Below, one piece after another: positions 34,330 through 42,736 of a stretch of 64,000 nt of DNA; the stretch's first letter is position 1, and each line of letters starts with the position of its first letter. The stretch lies in contig NC_015717.1 in assembly GCF_000253295.1 (NCBI RefSeq), positions 1,364,001 to 1,428,000 on the forward strand, read 5' to 3'. The position numbers were made by a program, and so were the translations under genes. The stretch comes from Hyphomicrobium sp. MC1. GTDB taxonomy: Bacteria; Pseudomonadota; Alphaproteobacteria; Rhizobiales; Hyphomicrobiaceae. The notes beneath the pieces are model-generated. The model was not told where the DNA came from. It was given only the letters and a program-made list of their open reading frames with translations, and did no database searches.

Positions 34330-34578
34330 TTAGTGCAGACGGCGGCCAAGGAACATGAGTGCTTTCATGGTGGCGTGTTGCCCCAACACCGACGTATCGC
34401 GATGGCCCGCATTGTAGTCATCGATAATTGCTTGAGCGATAATTTCGAAAAGTGATGCAAGCTCTTCATCTTCGACACGGTGTATTTCGATAAGTTCGGT
34501 ACACGCGAGCCGTATTGCGGCCTTGAGTTCGATCGTTTCGAGATCGCCGCTCATCAGGCGGGAGCAAACGAGCTTCAC
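34330..34578 (-). CDS. Hypothetical small acidic protein
   Basis: 82 residues, no signal or membrane segment, mostly helical, acidic in the centre (HRVEDEELASLFEIIAQAIIDDYN). GTG 34578 has GGGAG seven bases upstream; ATG 34554 is an alternative without a ribosome site. Not recognised. Lies between the cus region and the cold-shock gene. Confidence 0.55.
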   Translation of the reverse strand: MKLVCSRLMSGDLETIELKAAIRLACTELIEIHRVEDEELASLFEIIAQAIIDDYNAGHRDTSVLGQHATMKALMFLGRRLH

Positions 34579-34914
34579 GACAACACTCCCGTGCAGTTGA
34601 AGGCGGGAGCGTATCGATAATCACTCTCAGTCAGCAGAGCCCTTGCTGTGTAACTGCCGATGGTTTCGTTTATCAGAGTGCAGATGGAATGTCAGCTGCA
34701 ACTCGCAAGTCTCAGCCAACCTGGGGCGACGTATTATTTTTCGCTCTTGTAATGCGATGATTACTACTTACATTGCATTGATCGAGCTTCGCTGAAACCG
34801 ACTTGGCCTCGCCCGCGGAGCGCGCTTGACCGACGACCTTCCAAAAGAGTCTCGACCAACTCTTCCTGACTTCGTCGGGGGGCAAACGCGTTCATCTAAT
34901 GAGAAATTTTATCT
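34579..34914. other. Gene-free region with long cspA leader
   Basis: 336 bases without a supportable gene. The part next to the cold-shock gene would be its untranslated leader, which in this family is often long and structured. Confidence 0.5.
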
Positions 34915-35124
34915 ATGCAAACTGGAACCGTGAAGTGGTTCAATAGCCAAAAAGGCTTTGGCTTCATCCAACCTGAAGACGGCGGCAACGACGTATTCGT
35001 CCATATCAGCGCGGTAGAGCGTGCAGGTCTGGGAAACCTAAGCGAAGGGCAAAAAGTCTCTTTTGACGTTGTTGCCGATCGCCGTAGCGGCAAGTCTTCC
35101 GCAGATAACCTTCGCGCCGTGTAA
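34915..35124 (+). CDS. Cold shock protein (CspA family)
   Basis: 69-residue single CSD RNA/DNA-binding barrel that melts RNA structure. RNP1 reads KGFGFIQP and RNP2 reads VFVHIS, both intact; the N-terminus TGTVKWFN is typical. Followed by a clear terminator at 35191-35226. Confidence 0.96.
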   Translation: MQTGTVKWFNSQKGFGFIQPEDGGNDVFVHISAVERAGLGNLSEGQKVSFDVVADRRSGKSSADNLRAV

Positions 35125-35190
35125 TGGCATGCCGGAGAAATAGATCGGGCTCGACCACGGATGTACTGGCGATAAGTTCGATCGAATGGA

Positions 35191-35226
35191 CCCGCGCCTG
35201 GCTTAGCCGCCAGTTGCGGGTTTTTT
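35191..35226 (+). terminator. Terminator of the cold-shock gene
   Basis: CCCGC/GCGGG with an inner CTGGC/GCCAG stem, then six T. Confidence 0.85.
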
Positions 35227-35257
35227 GTTTTTTTCGAGCGCGTAGGAGACAAGCTGA

Positions 35258-35449
35258 ATGGCAATGACGCCGAGAAATCCGACCAACACTGCCGCTACAA
35301 AGTTGCGCCGGGCTCAAGAAGCGTCGAAGGCAATGAAAGACCATGAAGCGGAGCGGCACGCTGTACGGGCGAAAACGGAACGTCTCCGTGCAGAGCGATT
35401 GGCGCGAGAGGCCATCGCCCCGACCAATAAGAAGAAGTCAAAAAGATAA
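35258..35449 (+). CDS. Small basic conserved hypothetical protein
   Basis: 63 residues, very basic, predicted as one long helix: KLRRAQEASKAMKDHEAERH, RAKTERLRAERLAREA then a Lys tail KKKSKR. Similar short basic proteins are common in Hyphomicrobiales genomes; function unknown. Confidence 0.65.
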   Translation: MAMTPRNPTNTAATKLRRAQEASKAMKDHEAERHAVRAKTERLRAERLAREAIAPTNKKKSKR

Positions 35450-35457
35450 CCGCGCCA

Positions 35458-35679
35458 TCAATAAGGAATATCGCGGTAATACACACCTTCCCGTTTCATT
35501 TTCCACCAATGCCGCATCTGAAGTGGGCCTATGTAGACACAGTCGCCCATCGCTATGCTAATTTCCAGCTTGTCGCCGCGCGCATCAAATTCGCTTGCCG
35601 CCATCGCGAACGCCTCGGCCTCGATATCAAACGACACTTCGCGACCGTCTATTGTAAGCGTGTAGGAAGGAAGCGCCAT
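35458..35679 (-). CDS. Hypothetical small protein
   Basis: 73 residues beginning SYTLTIDGREVSFDIEAEAFAMA, with a beta-rich first half and an aromatic C-terminus (RHWWKMKREGVYYRDIPY). No signal peptide. ATG 35679 is preceded by AAAGGCAG. Coding potential is supported by balanced composition and a plausible ribosome site, but no family is recognised. Convergent with the preceding small basic gene (8 bp gap). Confidence 0.6.
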   Translation of the reverse strand: MALPSYTLTIDGREVSFDIEAEAFAMAASEFDARGDKLEISIAMGDCVYIGPLQMRHWWKMKREGVYYRDIPY

Positions 35680-35759
35680 TTAGCAATCTGCCTTTCAATA
35701 TGCTTCGTGACCCAATCAAAACTTGATGGCGCCGTAGGATCGGCCGCAACCGGTTGTGG

Positions 35760-36035
35760 TTAGCTGGATCCTCGGTGATGCTTCGGCAAAGTTCGCGTAT
35801 CTTCGACCGGGCGAGCAACGTGATAGCCGTAGGACCTCAAGTCCGAGAGTGCTGTCATTGAATCGATGCGGAAAACATCTAGCGCGGCATCCGACATTCG
35901 AACTTCATAAGCGCGGCTCCAGTTCTCTTGATACGATGCGGCTGGCGGCAGATCTGATCCACACTTTTGGAGCGAAAAGCCAAGCACGCCGGAATTCCCG
36001 CTCGTGAATACGTAGACCATCGGTGCCAGCTCCAT
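35760..36035 (-). CDS. Hypothetical small protein
   Basis: 91 residues, mixed alpha/beta, no signal: MVYVFTSGNSGVLGFSLQK, then LDVFRIDSMTALSDLRSYGYH. ATG 36035 has GAGGA ten bases upstream; ATG 36020 is possible. Not recognised. One of a run of small minus-strand genes between the cold-shock gene and the TIGR02300 gene. Confidence 0.5.
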   Translation of the reverse strand: MELAPMVYVFTSGNSGVLGFSLQKCGSDLPPAASYQENWSRAYEVRMSDAALDVFRIDSMTALSDLRSYGYHVARPVEDTRTLPKHHRGSS

Positions 36036-36147
36036 ATTTCGACAATCCTCAGAAGAGCAACGACGTTCTAGTTGACAGATTTGGAAGTTGCAGACAGGTG
36101 GCGTGGTCGACCGGCTCTTGCGAACCCAATTGCGGCCGCAAGAGAAT

Positions 36148-36288
36148 TCAGGGCTTTTTCTTTCCGCTGGTGCTCATCGTCGAGCCAAGTGCGGCGCTCT
36201 GGAACCTCGGCACGCCCGGACCTGGCTTCGGTTTGTCCGCCTTCGGTTTCCTAATTTCACGATTGCTTCTTCGCTGACCTTTGGGCAT
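36148..36288 (-). CDS. 46-residue Lys/Pro-rich small protein
   Basis: A gene shorter than usual cut-offs. It starts MPKGQRRSNREIRKPKADKP and continues with KPGPGVPRFQSAALGSTMS, ending KKKP. Small proteins with an MPKGQxRSNREIRKPK start are, as I recall, widespread in Bradyrhizobium-like genomes. ATG 36288; no membrane segment. Function unknown. Confidence 0.65.
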   Translation of the reverse strand: MPKGQRRSNREIRKPKADKPKPGPGVPRFQSAALGSTMSTSGKKKP

Positions 36289-36330
36289 TCGTTCCACACC
36301 GGTTTTGAGAAAAAATCACATGGGTTAAAC

Positions 36331-36606
36331 TTAACCGAGGCGGGGCCACCGATAGCCACGGTCCAAAAGCGACAAGTAATGTTCCATTGCCGGTCTGATG
36401 TCGGACAAGCGATCAGCACGATAGTCTTTGACCAGATGCTCGACTTCCTCCCAGCTGAAGAGCTGAGAGGGTTTCGATGCCGTGACATTTGCCGATCGGG
36501 TTTCTACAACTGCATCATTGTATGCTCTGATGAGGCAAACACTGCGCTCCCGCTCTTCGCTGGAGAGCAGTGCGAAGGATGCTAAACAACTGCTGATATC
36601 CGGCAT
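36331..36606 (-). CDS. Hypothetical small protein
   Basis: 91 residues, largely helical and charged (SSEERERSVCLIRAYNDAVV; WEEVEHLVKDYRADRLSDIRP). ATG 36606 has GGAG seven bases upstream. No recognised domain. 24 bp downstream of the TIGR02300 gene on the same strand, so possibly cotranscribed. Confidence 0.55.
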   Translation of the reverse strand: MPDISSCLASFALLSSEERERSVCLIRAYNDAVVETRSANVTASKPSQLFSWEEVEHLVKDYRADRLSDIRPAMEHYLSLLDRGYRWPRLG

Positions 36607-36630
36607 TTGCGCGCTCCAAAATTCCTTGAG

Positions 36631-37026
36631 CTAAGCCATATCGTCGGTGGAGGCTTGTGGTGCTTCCACCTCGTCGTCATCTTCGATCTCAATTAAAAGA
36701 TCTTCAGAAGGCGACGGGATTTCTGATTCCTTCTCGGCGCTCTCATCGGCCATTCCCGACTCATCGACGTCGTTTATTGGGACTTTGGCCTGAGGTTTTG
36801 TTGGCTCTGGCGGACGTTTGAACCTACCTGGCCGTTGTTTTCCGAGCGTCTCGAAATCGACCCGAACGATCGACGAGGTGTTGGAAATCGTGCCGCAGTG
36901 CGGACAAGCTGGCTGCAGGCTCATCAGATCATAGTATCGGCTGCCACAGGTTTCGTTTCCGCAAGTCTGCTTTGTCCCGCGCTTAGTCTGCAGGGCGGAT
37001 CTTGTGACGACGTGACTTGGGAGCAT
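36631..37026 (-). CDS. TIGR02300/FYDLN-type zinc-ribbon protein
   Basis: 131 residues. N-terminal RGTKQTCGNETCGSRYYDL followed by PACPHCG: two Cys pairs (C22/C27 and C41/C44) likely hold a zinc ion, in the pattern of the alphaproteobacterial FYDLN family, although the usual FYDLN reads YYDLM. The C-terminal half is highly acidic (EDLLIEIEDDDEVE). ATG 37026 has GAGAGG upstream; the frame extends to 37083 without need. Role unknown; typically single-copy in alphaproteobacteria. Confidence 0.85.
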   Translation of the reverse strand: MLPSHVVTRSALQTKRGTKQTCGNETCGSRYYDLMSLQPACPHCGTISNTSSIVRVDFETLGKQRPGRFKRPPEPTKPQAKVPINDVDESGMADESAEKESEIPSPSEDLLIEIEDDDEVEAPQASTDDMA

Positions 37027-37103
37027 ATTCGTTACCTCTCGCCGGCGTTGGAGCGACGTGCACATGACGGCGGCGAAATGCACGGGGTCTTGAATTCATT
37101 CTG

Positions 37104-37331
37104 CTAGTTGAGAATCCTCGGGTAGGTGAGACTTGAAGACGACTGCCGAACTCCAATTCCAAATTTATCGTCGACAAAAAGCGCCAGCTTACGCGAAAAC
37201 GAAATCGCACGTGCGTAAGCCACCGCGTGGGCTTTCACTCTGAATGCAAGCAGCGCGAGACCCTGGGAGCCGCGAAATACGGCCCAAGCGCCGTCACTGC
37301 GTCGCGTGACGCGAATAAAATCATTTTTCAT
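37104..37331 (-). CDS. DUF2188-like small protein
   Basis: 75 residues: IRVTRRSDGAWAVFRGSQGL then KAHAVAYARAISFSRKL, the beta-beta-beta-alpha layout of DUF2188-type small proteins (V...DGxWxV...A..A...A..AR). ATG 37331 has AAGGAG eight bases upstream, better than the earlier start at 37364. Confidence 0.65.
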   Translation of the reverse strand: MKNDFIRVTRRSDGAWAVFRGSQGLALLAFRVKAHAVAYARAISFSRKLALFVDDKFGIGVRQSSSSLTYPRILN

Positions 37332-37749
37332 AGCAGGGCTCCTTACGCGCTCCGGAACAAACAATCCGGAACGGGCTAATGATCAAAGCGATTCAAGCCA
37401 ATAGCTGTCAGCCTGAGAAAGGCAGCATTGGCAGAGGCCCGAATTCGGGACGGAGCAGAATAATGCCAATGCTTAAGGCGCTGTTGAAGCTCGTGCGCCA
37501 TATATCAAAATCACAGTAGACCTTTGGCATCGGGATGTCCAACCTTTAATCCCTTCGCCGAACGAGACTACTTCTAACAGTTCGATATGTCGTCAGCAGC
37601 TCGCTTGTCAGGCGGAATATCAGGTGATGGCCCGATGTTCAGAAGGCCGGAAGGTTCGAGTCCAAATCCCAATCTTGAAGTGTCCGCTTCGCGTTGGCGG
37701 GCGACTATAAAAATCTTGAGTACTAGTTGTCCGCTGGCGGGTGGCACCG
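37332..37749. other. Gene-free region with a short tRNA-like motif
   Basis: No supportable gene in 418 bases. AAGGTTCGAGTCC at 37651-37663 is identical to the tRNA-Lys T arm (22591-22603) and is followed by AAATCCC; it may be a worn attachment site bounding the cus region, but 13 bases can occur by chance. Confidence 0.35.
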
Positions 37750-38955
37750 TTACTCGGGATAGGATTTTTCAGTGTCGGCATGAACGCCTTCGTGCTGTGG
37801 TGCGCCCGGCTGACTAAATAGTATGAACGCCAGCACGTTGCCGGGATCTGACGAGGCGTCGGTGCGATAGGCGGCCAATTTGCCATTCACCGCGGTGGTA
37901 TACTCGGCGACCACTTCGCCAAACATATTCCGCTGCACGGCGATGGTCTGACCAGCTTTGACGTCCTCGTCGAGCTTTGCGTGAAATTCGACTAAGCCCC
38001 CATGCGTAGCAATGATTGGAAACGCGGCGTTGCCAATGAGCATTTTTGCGTCTGCCGCGGTTCGGCCGATAGGCCCGCTAACGACGCCATAATGTTTGAG
38101 GACGTTCAAGGTCCCTTCGACGAACAGGGCGATCATATCCCGATCGAGGATGCGCGCCGCTCCGACTTCCGGCGTGAAGCATGGAATGCCGACGTCGACG
38201 AACGCGTTGTGCAAGACGCCCGGATAAGCCGCGTCATCCCACATCAAGCCGACGGGATAGAGGTCGGCCATGGTCTTCACGTCGGGGAGGTGGCGATCCC
38301 CGATGAGGAAAGCAGCGACTTCCAGACCGGTCGTGCCGGTGTGGAAATCAATCGCCAAGTCGGAGTTCGGTTTCAGGAGGCGATTGAACAAAAGGCCCGC
38401 GTGACGGCTTGTGGCGCTTGCGCCGTTCTCGTCTCCCGGCCATTCCCGGTTCATGTCGATGAGATCGGTCCCGCGCCCCGAATTGGGCCAGCGGCGCTGC
38501 ATGCTTTCGACGGCCGGGCGTGCAATGTCGAGAACGGCCATGACTGTGCCTGACATCTGCGCCGGATCCAGCCGGTCGATCACCGTCTGGACCGTTTGGA
38601 TCGAGCTCATCTCGTCGCCGTGCACGCCGCTGGTCAGGGTGAAGCGCTTGCCGGGCCGAACGCCCTTGGCAACGACAACGGAGACGTACCAGTGCTGGCC
38701 GCCAGGCGTCTCAACGCCTTGGAAATAGAGAAAATGTTTTCGACCCGGTTCGAGGTCGTCGACGTTCAGCCGACTGACAACTTTCTTGCCTTGGATAGAC
38801 TCGCCCGTGAAAACGGTTTCCGAGTTTGAGCCAACAGTCTTCGCAGTTTCTTCAGAAGCCGCCGCGACAGCGTCGCTGGCGATGATTGCAGAGGTGCCGG
38901 CGAGGGCAATCGAATGGGTCATGAAATCGCGACGATCAATCTTGTTAGGCGACAT
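37750..38955 (-). CDS. Exported AstE/AspA-type zinc hydrolase
   Basis: 401-residue member of the succinylglutamate desuccinylase/aspartoacylase family (M14-like zinc fold), cleaving an acyl or amide bond of a small substrate. Zinc ligands are visible as HGDE (TSGVHGDEMSS, about residue 112) and the later DFHTG (about 207), with the substrate-binding MNREWPG. The N-terminus has a twin-arginine signal (DRRDFMTHSIALAGTSAIIA, about 6-30), so it works in the periplasm, unusual for AstE/AspA enzymes. Divergent from nothing close; HxlR regulator gene lies 264 bp upstream on the same strand. Confidence 0.85.
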   Translation of the reverse strand: MSPNKIDRRDFMTHSIALAGTSAIIASDAVAAASEETAKTVGSNSETVFTGESIQGKKVVSRLNVDDLEPGRKHFLYFQGVETPGGQHWYVSVVVAKGVRPGKRFTLTSGVHGDEMSSIQTVQTVIDRLDPAQMSGTVMAVLDIARPAVESMQRRWPNSGRGTDLIDMNREWPGDENGASATSRHAGLLFNRLLKPNSDLAIDFHTGTTGLEVAAFLIGDRHLPDVKTMADLYPVGLMWDDAAYPGVLHNAFVDVGIPCFTPEVGAARILDRDMIALFVEGTLNVLKHYGVVSGPIGRTAADAKMLIGNAAFPIIATHGGLVEFHAKLDEDVKAGQTIAVQRNMFGEVVAEYTTAVNGKLAAYRTDASSDPGNVLAFILFSQPGAPQHEGVHADTEKSYPE

Positions 38956-39219
38956 GACAGAGGCCTTTCGTCAGATGGATCCGATAGCTACTGGCAGACC
39001 ATTTTCGTGTAGCGGCAGGAGAGCGCTGGGAACGGCGGGCGTCAAACGAATTCGCGACGCGACCGTTGCAAAGATTAACCGGCTGTGAAGCTTGGACCCT
39101 TCATGAGATCATTGAGACAATGGCTATCGGCCCAGAGTTTAGACCTCGGCAGGTTGGACATGTTGGAGGCAACCTAAAGACATCCTTTGCAATAGGTCTC
39201 GCCGAGGCGATCGTCCGTT

Positions 39220-39597
39220 TCACTTTGTTGCGGGCCGACTTCCGAGTGAAGCCCACGCTCTCAAGGCGTCCAGCGCCGGGCAAAGATCTTGTCCCCACTG
39301 CGTCAGTGCGTATTCGACCTTAGGCGGGACTTCCTGATGAATCGTTCGCGCGACCAGACCGTCGCGCTCGAGTTCCCGCAACTGTTGAGCGAGCATCTTC
39401 TGGGTGACCTCGGGAATTGCGCGTTCGAGTTCCGAGAAGCGCATCACGGGAGTGGCGTTGAGGTTGAAAAGGATGCGCAGCTTCCACCGGCCATCAATCG
39501 CCCTCAGCGCATCTTCGGCAGTGCGCGAAGCATTATCTGTTGGGGCAACGGTATTGCGGCGGGTAAGGGACCTTACTTTTTTGTGCGTACTTGTCAT
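39220..39597 (-). CDS. HxlR-family transcriptional regulator
   Basis: 125-residue winged-helix repressor: DGRWKLRILFNL, FSELERAIPEVTQKMLAQQL recognition helices, RELERDGLVARTIH wing and VEYALTQWGQDL. HxlR regulators respond to reactive electrophiles or redox signals. ATG 39597. Divergent from the PQQ dehydrogenase, 377 bp away. Confidence 0.93.
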   Translation of the reverse strand: MTSTHKKVRSLTRRNTVAPTDNASRTAEDALRAIDGRWKLRILFNLNATPVMRFSELERAIPEVTQKMLAQQLRELERDGLVARTIHQEVPPKVEYALTQWGQDLCPALDALRAWASLGSRPATK

Positions 39598-39974
39598 GGA
39601 GAAACGATCATCGCTAAGAGGTCCATCGTTAAGCGTTGCGTGCTGTCGATAGGGTCGAAATCCGGCTTATTCGATGCGCGCAATTGGAGGAAGCTTCAGA
39701 TTGGAGACAATATCCCAAAAATCGACGAACCAACAATGTGACGTCAATCACTCATTCCAAGATGAGGGCGATCGGCTGCACATCGCGGGCAGTATCTGCC
39801 GAACAATACGCAGATGGACCTGAAGACGCGATGAGACACGCGGCTATCGAATAATGAGCCGTGGCCTGGAAACGGGAATAACCGGCCGGATCAAGTCAGC
39901 AGTACCAACATTTAAATAACGTTCGCCGTCGCGGCGCGCGACTGCGGGCGATTGGCAACCCTCATGGAGGTCTA
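39598..39974. other. Divergent promoter region, HxlR gene and PQQ dehydrogenase
   Basis: 377 bases with no supportable gene. It must carry promoters for the HxlR gene and the dehydrogenase. GGAGGT directly precedes the dehydrogenase start. Confidence 0.5.
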
Positions 39975-41600
39975 ATGAGCGCCAAAGCCGTTTTCTTAAG
40001 TAGCGTTTGCGGTCTGTATCTGATGATCGGTTCCGCCTACGCTGCCGGTCCAACGCAAGAACAGCTGAACAATGCGGAGAATGACGGAGCCAATTGGCTC
40101 TATGCCGACCATGACTATCCCGGCCATCGGTATTCGCCGCTCGGTCAGATCAATACGAAAAATGCCGCGGACTTGGCTCAGGTCTGCAGCTACCGCTTCC
40201 CTGAGAAGATGCCCGCGCAGACTGCGCCCATCGTGTATAATGGCGTCATCTTCGCAACGACGGCACACTACACGGTGGCGCTCGATGGTGCGACTTGCAA
40301 GCCAATCTGGCAGTATCAGTGGAAGCCGCGGGATCACGAAACATTCGTCACGCAGCGTGGTGCTGCGATCAAAGACGGCAAGATCGTGCGCGGCACGGCG
40401 GATGGCTATCTCATCGCGTTAGACGCAGAAACCGGCAAGGAAGTCTGGGTCAGGCAGGTCGTCAAACCGACCGACGGCTATTTCTTCAGCATGCCTCCGC
40501 TGATTTATGACGACCTCGTACTCATCGGTCCTGCAGGTTCGGAATTTGCCAGCAAGGGCTGGGTCGGTGCGTTCAAGCTGAGCGATGGCGAGCAAGTTTG
40601 GAAATTCAACAATGTGCCGGATCCGGGCGAACCCGGTGCCGAAACGTGGGGACCGGATCCAAGCATATTGAAGCACGGTGGCGGCAATCTCTGGACTCCG
40701 ATGTCGCTGGATGTCGAGAAGGGCTGGCTTTATGTACCCGTCGGTAACCCGGCGCCGGACTTCTTCGATCGGCATCGTCCGGGCGACAATCTCTATACCG
40801 GCTCGGTCGTTGCGTTGGATGTCCACACCGGCAAGCTTGCCTGGTATTATCAGGCCGTCCCGCATGACGTGCGTGACTACGATCTAAGTCACGCGTCGCC
40901 GGTTTTCACGACGAACATTGATGGCAAGGCGCACACGCTCCTGGCTCTCAACGGCAAGGATGGTCTGCTGCGCGGGTTGGATCGCGACACGCGCACGATT
41001 GTCTACAGTGTGCCGTTCACCACGCGCGAGAATGCCGAGGGTGACTTGAAGCCCGAACTTGGACGCGTTTGTCCGGGTCTTCTTGGTGGCCATGAATGGA
41101 ATGGCGGCGCCTATAGTCCACGTCTGCATGCCTTGTTCATGCCCGCGACCGACTGGTGCAACCACATCGTTCCGGATAAGGAGGCGCCGAGTCCCAAAGG
41201 CCAAAACAAGCAAGGTCAGTTCTTCGGCGGAAAGTTCGAGTTTGAGCCTTGGGACAAAGCGCGAGGCTGGGTCGGTGCCTTCGACGATGCGACGGGCAAA
41301 AAGCTCTGGCAGTATCAATCTGCGAAGCCGGTGATCGCCAGCGTTGCCGCGACAGGTGGCGATCTGGTTTTTGTTGGCGAGTTGACCGGTGATTTCCTGG
41401 CCTTCGACGCCAAGGACGGCAAAGTCCTGTTCAAGCACGATCTCGGCGGACCTGCTGCAGGCGGCGTTGTAAGTTACGCGGTCGGCGGCAAACAATACGT
41501 CGGCGTCGTCTCAGGTTTTGTGGGCGGCTATTATCATCAGTTGGCGCCCGCCATCGAGGGCGGCAACCCGACGATTACAGTTTTCACGCTGAAACCGTAA
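39975..41600 (+). CDS. PQQ-dependent alcohol dehydrogenase-like quinoprotein
   Basis: 541-residue periplasmic quinoprotein with an N-terminal signal (to about AYAAGP, residue 24) and an eight-bladed propeller of W-docking repeats (DAETGKEVW, DVHTGKLAW, DDATGKKLW, DAKDGKVLF). The catalytic-Asp region is D301-Y-D303; an Asp two residues after the catalytic Asp is the mark of lanthanide-using enzymes. It is shorter than MxaF/XoxF (about 600) and lacks the adjacent Cys-Cys pair seen in them. No cytochrome gene is adjacent. Likely oxidises a small alcohol or aldehyde. GGAGGT ribosome site; strong terminator follows. Confidence 0.88.
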   Translation: MSAKAVFLSSVCGLYLMIGSAYAAGPTQEQLNNAENDGANWLYADHDYPGHRYSPLGQINTKNAADLAQVCSYRFPEKMPAQTAPIVYNGVIFATTAHYTVALDGATCKPIWQYQWKPRDHETFVTQRGAAIKDGKIVRGTADGYLIALDAETGKEVWVRQVVKPTDGYFFSMPPLIYDDLVLIGPAGSEFASKGWVGAFKLSDGEQVWKFNNVPDPGEPGAETWGPDPSILKHGGGNLWTPMSLDVEKGWLYVPVGNPAPDFFDRHRPGDNLYTGSVVALDVHTGKLAWYYQAVPHDVRDYDLSHASPVFTTNIDGKAHTLLALNGKDGLLRGLDRDTRTIVYSVPFTTRENAEGDLKPELGRVCPGLLGGHEWNGGAYSPRLHALFMPATDWCNHIVPDKEAPSPKGQNKQGQFFGGKFEFEPWDKARGWVGAFDDATGKKLWQYQSAKPVIASVAATGGDLVFVGELTGDFLAFDAKDGKVLFKHDLGGPAAGGVVSYAVGGKQYVGVVSGFVGGYYHQLAPAIEGGNPTITVFTLKP

Positions 41601-41642
41601 CGAAAATCGCTCGGCGCTTCCCTCGGATGCCAAGGTACTTGG

Positions 41643-41677
41643 AGCGCGGCCGGAGATTTTTCGGCCGCGCTGTTTTT
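41643..41677 (+). terminator. Terminator of the PQQ dehydrogenase
   Basis: Perfect ten-base stem AGCGCGGCCG/CGGCCGCGCT followed by GTTTTT. Confidence 0.93.
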
Positions 41678-41713
41678 GGGTAGAGATAAAGAAACCTGCG
41701 TCGTTGCCTTTGA

Positions 41714-42007
41714 TTAAAGCTCTAGCTTGCTCTTCGTCTTCCAGATTTCACTTCTTATTCGCGCAAGCTTGTAGGCGTCGGGGATCGACAAAGCCCAGAC
41801 GAAAAGTCCCGCCGCCGCGCGACCGACGAATGATTGGGCCGGCGTCGAGAAATGCCACGTCAGAGCCGCGAGCAGCATCGTGAAGAAGGCAAAGCGCAGT
41901 CCTCGTTGCGGTTCGCCGATCGCAACGTGACCGGCGCCTGGTGCTAGGATCGCAAGAGCCAACACAAGATAGGGGTTAAGCGGTCGACGCTCGATCGCAG
42001 CAATCAT
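41714..42007 (-). CDS. Small integral membrane protein
   Basis: 97 residues with three hydrophobic segments (about 12-28, 38-55, 62-80) and a basic tail KTKSKLEL. First segment LVLALAILAPGAGHVAIGEPQRG resembles small membrane proteins with a GxGH turn. Overlaps the upstream gene by four bases (ATGA). Last gene of the permease operon. Not recognised. Confidence 0.65.
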   Translation of the reverse strand: MIAAIERRPLNPYLVLALAILAPGAGHVAIGEPQRGLRFAFFTMLLAALTWHFSTPAQSFVGRAAAGLFVWALSIPDAYKLARIRSEIWKTKSKLEL

Positions 42008-42678
42008 GCGGCCTGCGCCTCATCTGGTGTGTCTAACGAAGAACTGAGATCGCCCAGAGCTGAGAGGAGGCTCTCGAAGATCTTGGGATCGACGCCGGAG
42101 CTGTCAAAGCGGCATTGGCGAAAGAGCAGATGTTCGCCGCGTGCGCCTTCGGCGGCCTGCCAGACGAGGCGAAGTCCCCGGGCTGTCACTGCTGCTTCTT
42201 TCATCCGAGGATCGGCGAAAATGCGCCGAAGCGCAGGCGCGGAACCGTCGAGCGAGTTTTGCGACGCGTGAGCGCTGCCCTTTGCGAGAATTTCAGCGGC
42301 GATGCCGGTCGGTGGATCGAGGACGACGGCATGCGCAGCCGTCAGCGAATAGAATTCGGTGCCGCAAGGTCGAATGAGCAATGAAAATTCCGGAAAATGC
42401 GGGCGGGGTTCGATCCGCGTCAATTTCAGCCACAACTGAGGCAATCGACGAATGGTCATCGTATCGGGGACCAGCTCGGCGCGGAGATAGTGTCCGCGGT
42501 GAAGTCCTTCAAGCGTCGGGAAGCCGTCGCCGCCGTGTGTGATCTTCGCTTCGGATAGCGCTGCAGCACAACCGTCCAGCAGCGGGCGTCGGGCCGCGAT
42601 AATCCTTCGGTGCTCCCGCATCGCGACGTTGACGACGATCACGAGGCCGATGAGGGCGAATGTCAGAGATAAGGTCAA
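42004..42678 (-). CDS. Hypothetical single-pass membrane protein
   Basis: 224 residues with one N-terminal helix (TLSLTFALIGLVIVVNVAM) and a cytoplasmic or periplasmic domain containing Cys (RPLLDGCAAAL, IRPCGTEF, FRQCRFD). The frame runs upstream to 42867, but TTG 42678 with GGAGA seven bases before it is the likely start and does not overlap the permease. Not recognised. Stop overlaps the next gene. Confidence 0.62.
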   Translation of the reverse strand: MTLSLTFALIGLVIVVNVAMREHRRIIAARRPLLDGCAAALSEAKITHGGDGFPTLEGLHRGHYLRAELVPDTMTIRRLPQLWLKLTRIEPRPHFPEFSLLIRPCGTEFYSLTAAHAVVLDPPTGIAAEILAKGSAHASQNSLDGSAPALRRIFADPRMKEAAVTARGLRLVWQAAEGARGEHLLFRQCRFDSSGVDPKIFESLLSALGDLSSSLDTPDEAQAA

Positions 42679-42736
42679 GGAATGTCTCCAGCCTGAAAGA
42701 GAATGGCGGCGCCGACCGCCATTCCCTTTTTCACCT

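Noticed and set aside
37379..37519. 46-codon frame in the gap before the zinc hydrolase
   Set aside because: No ribosome site and no recognisable sequence; ordinary for a random short frame.
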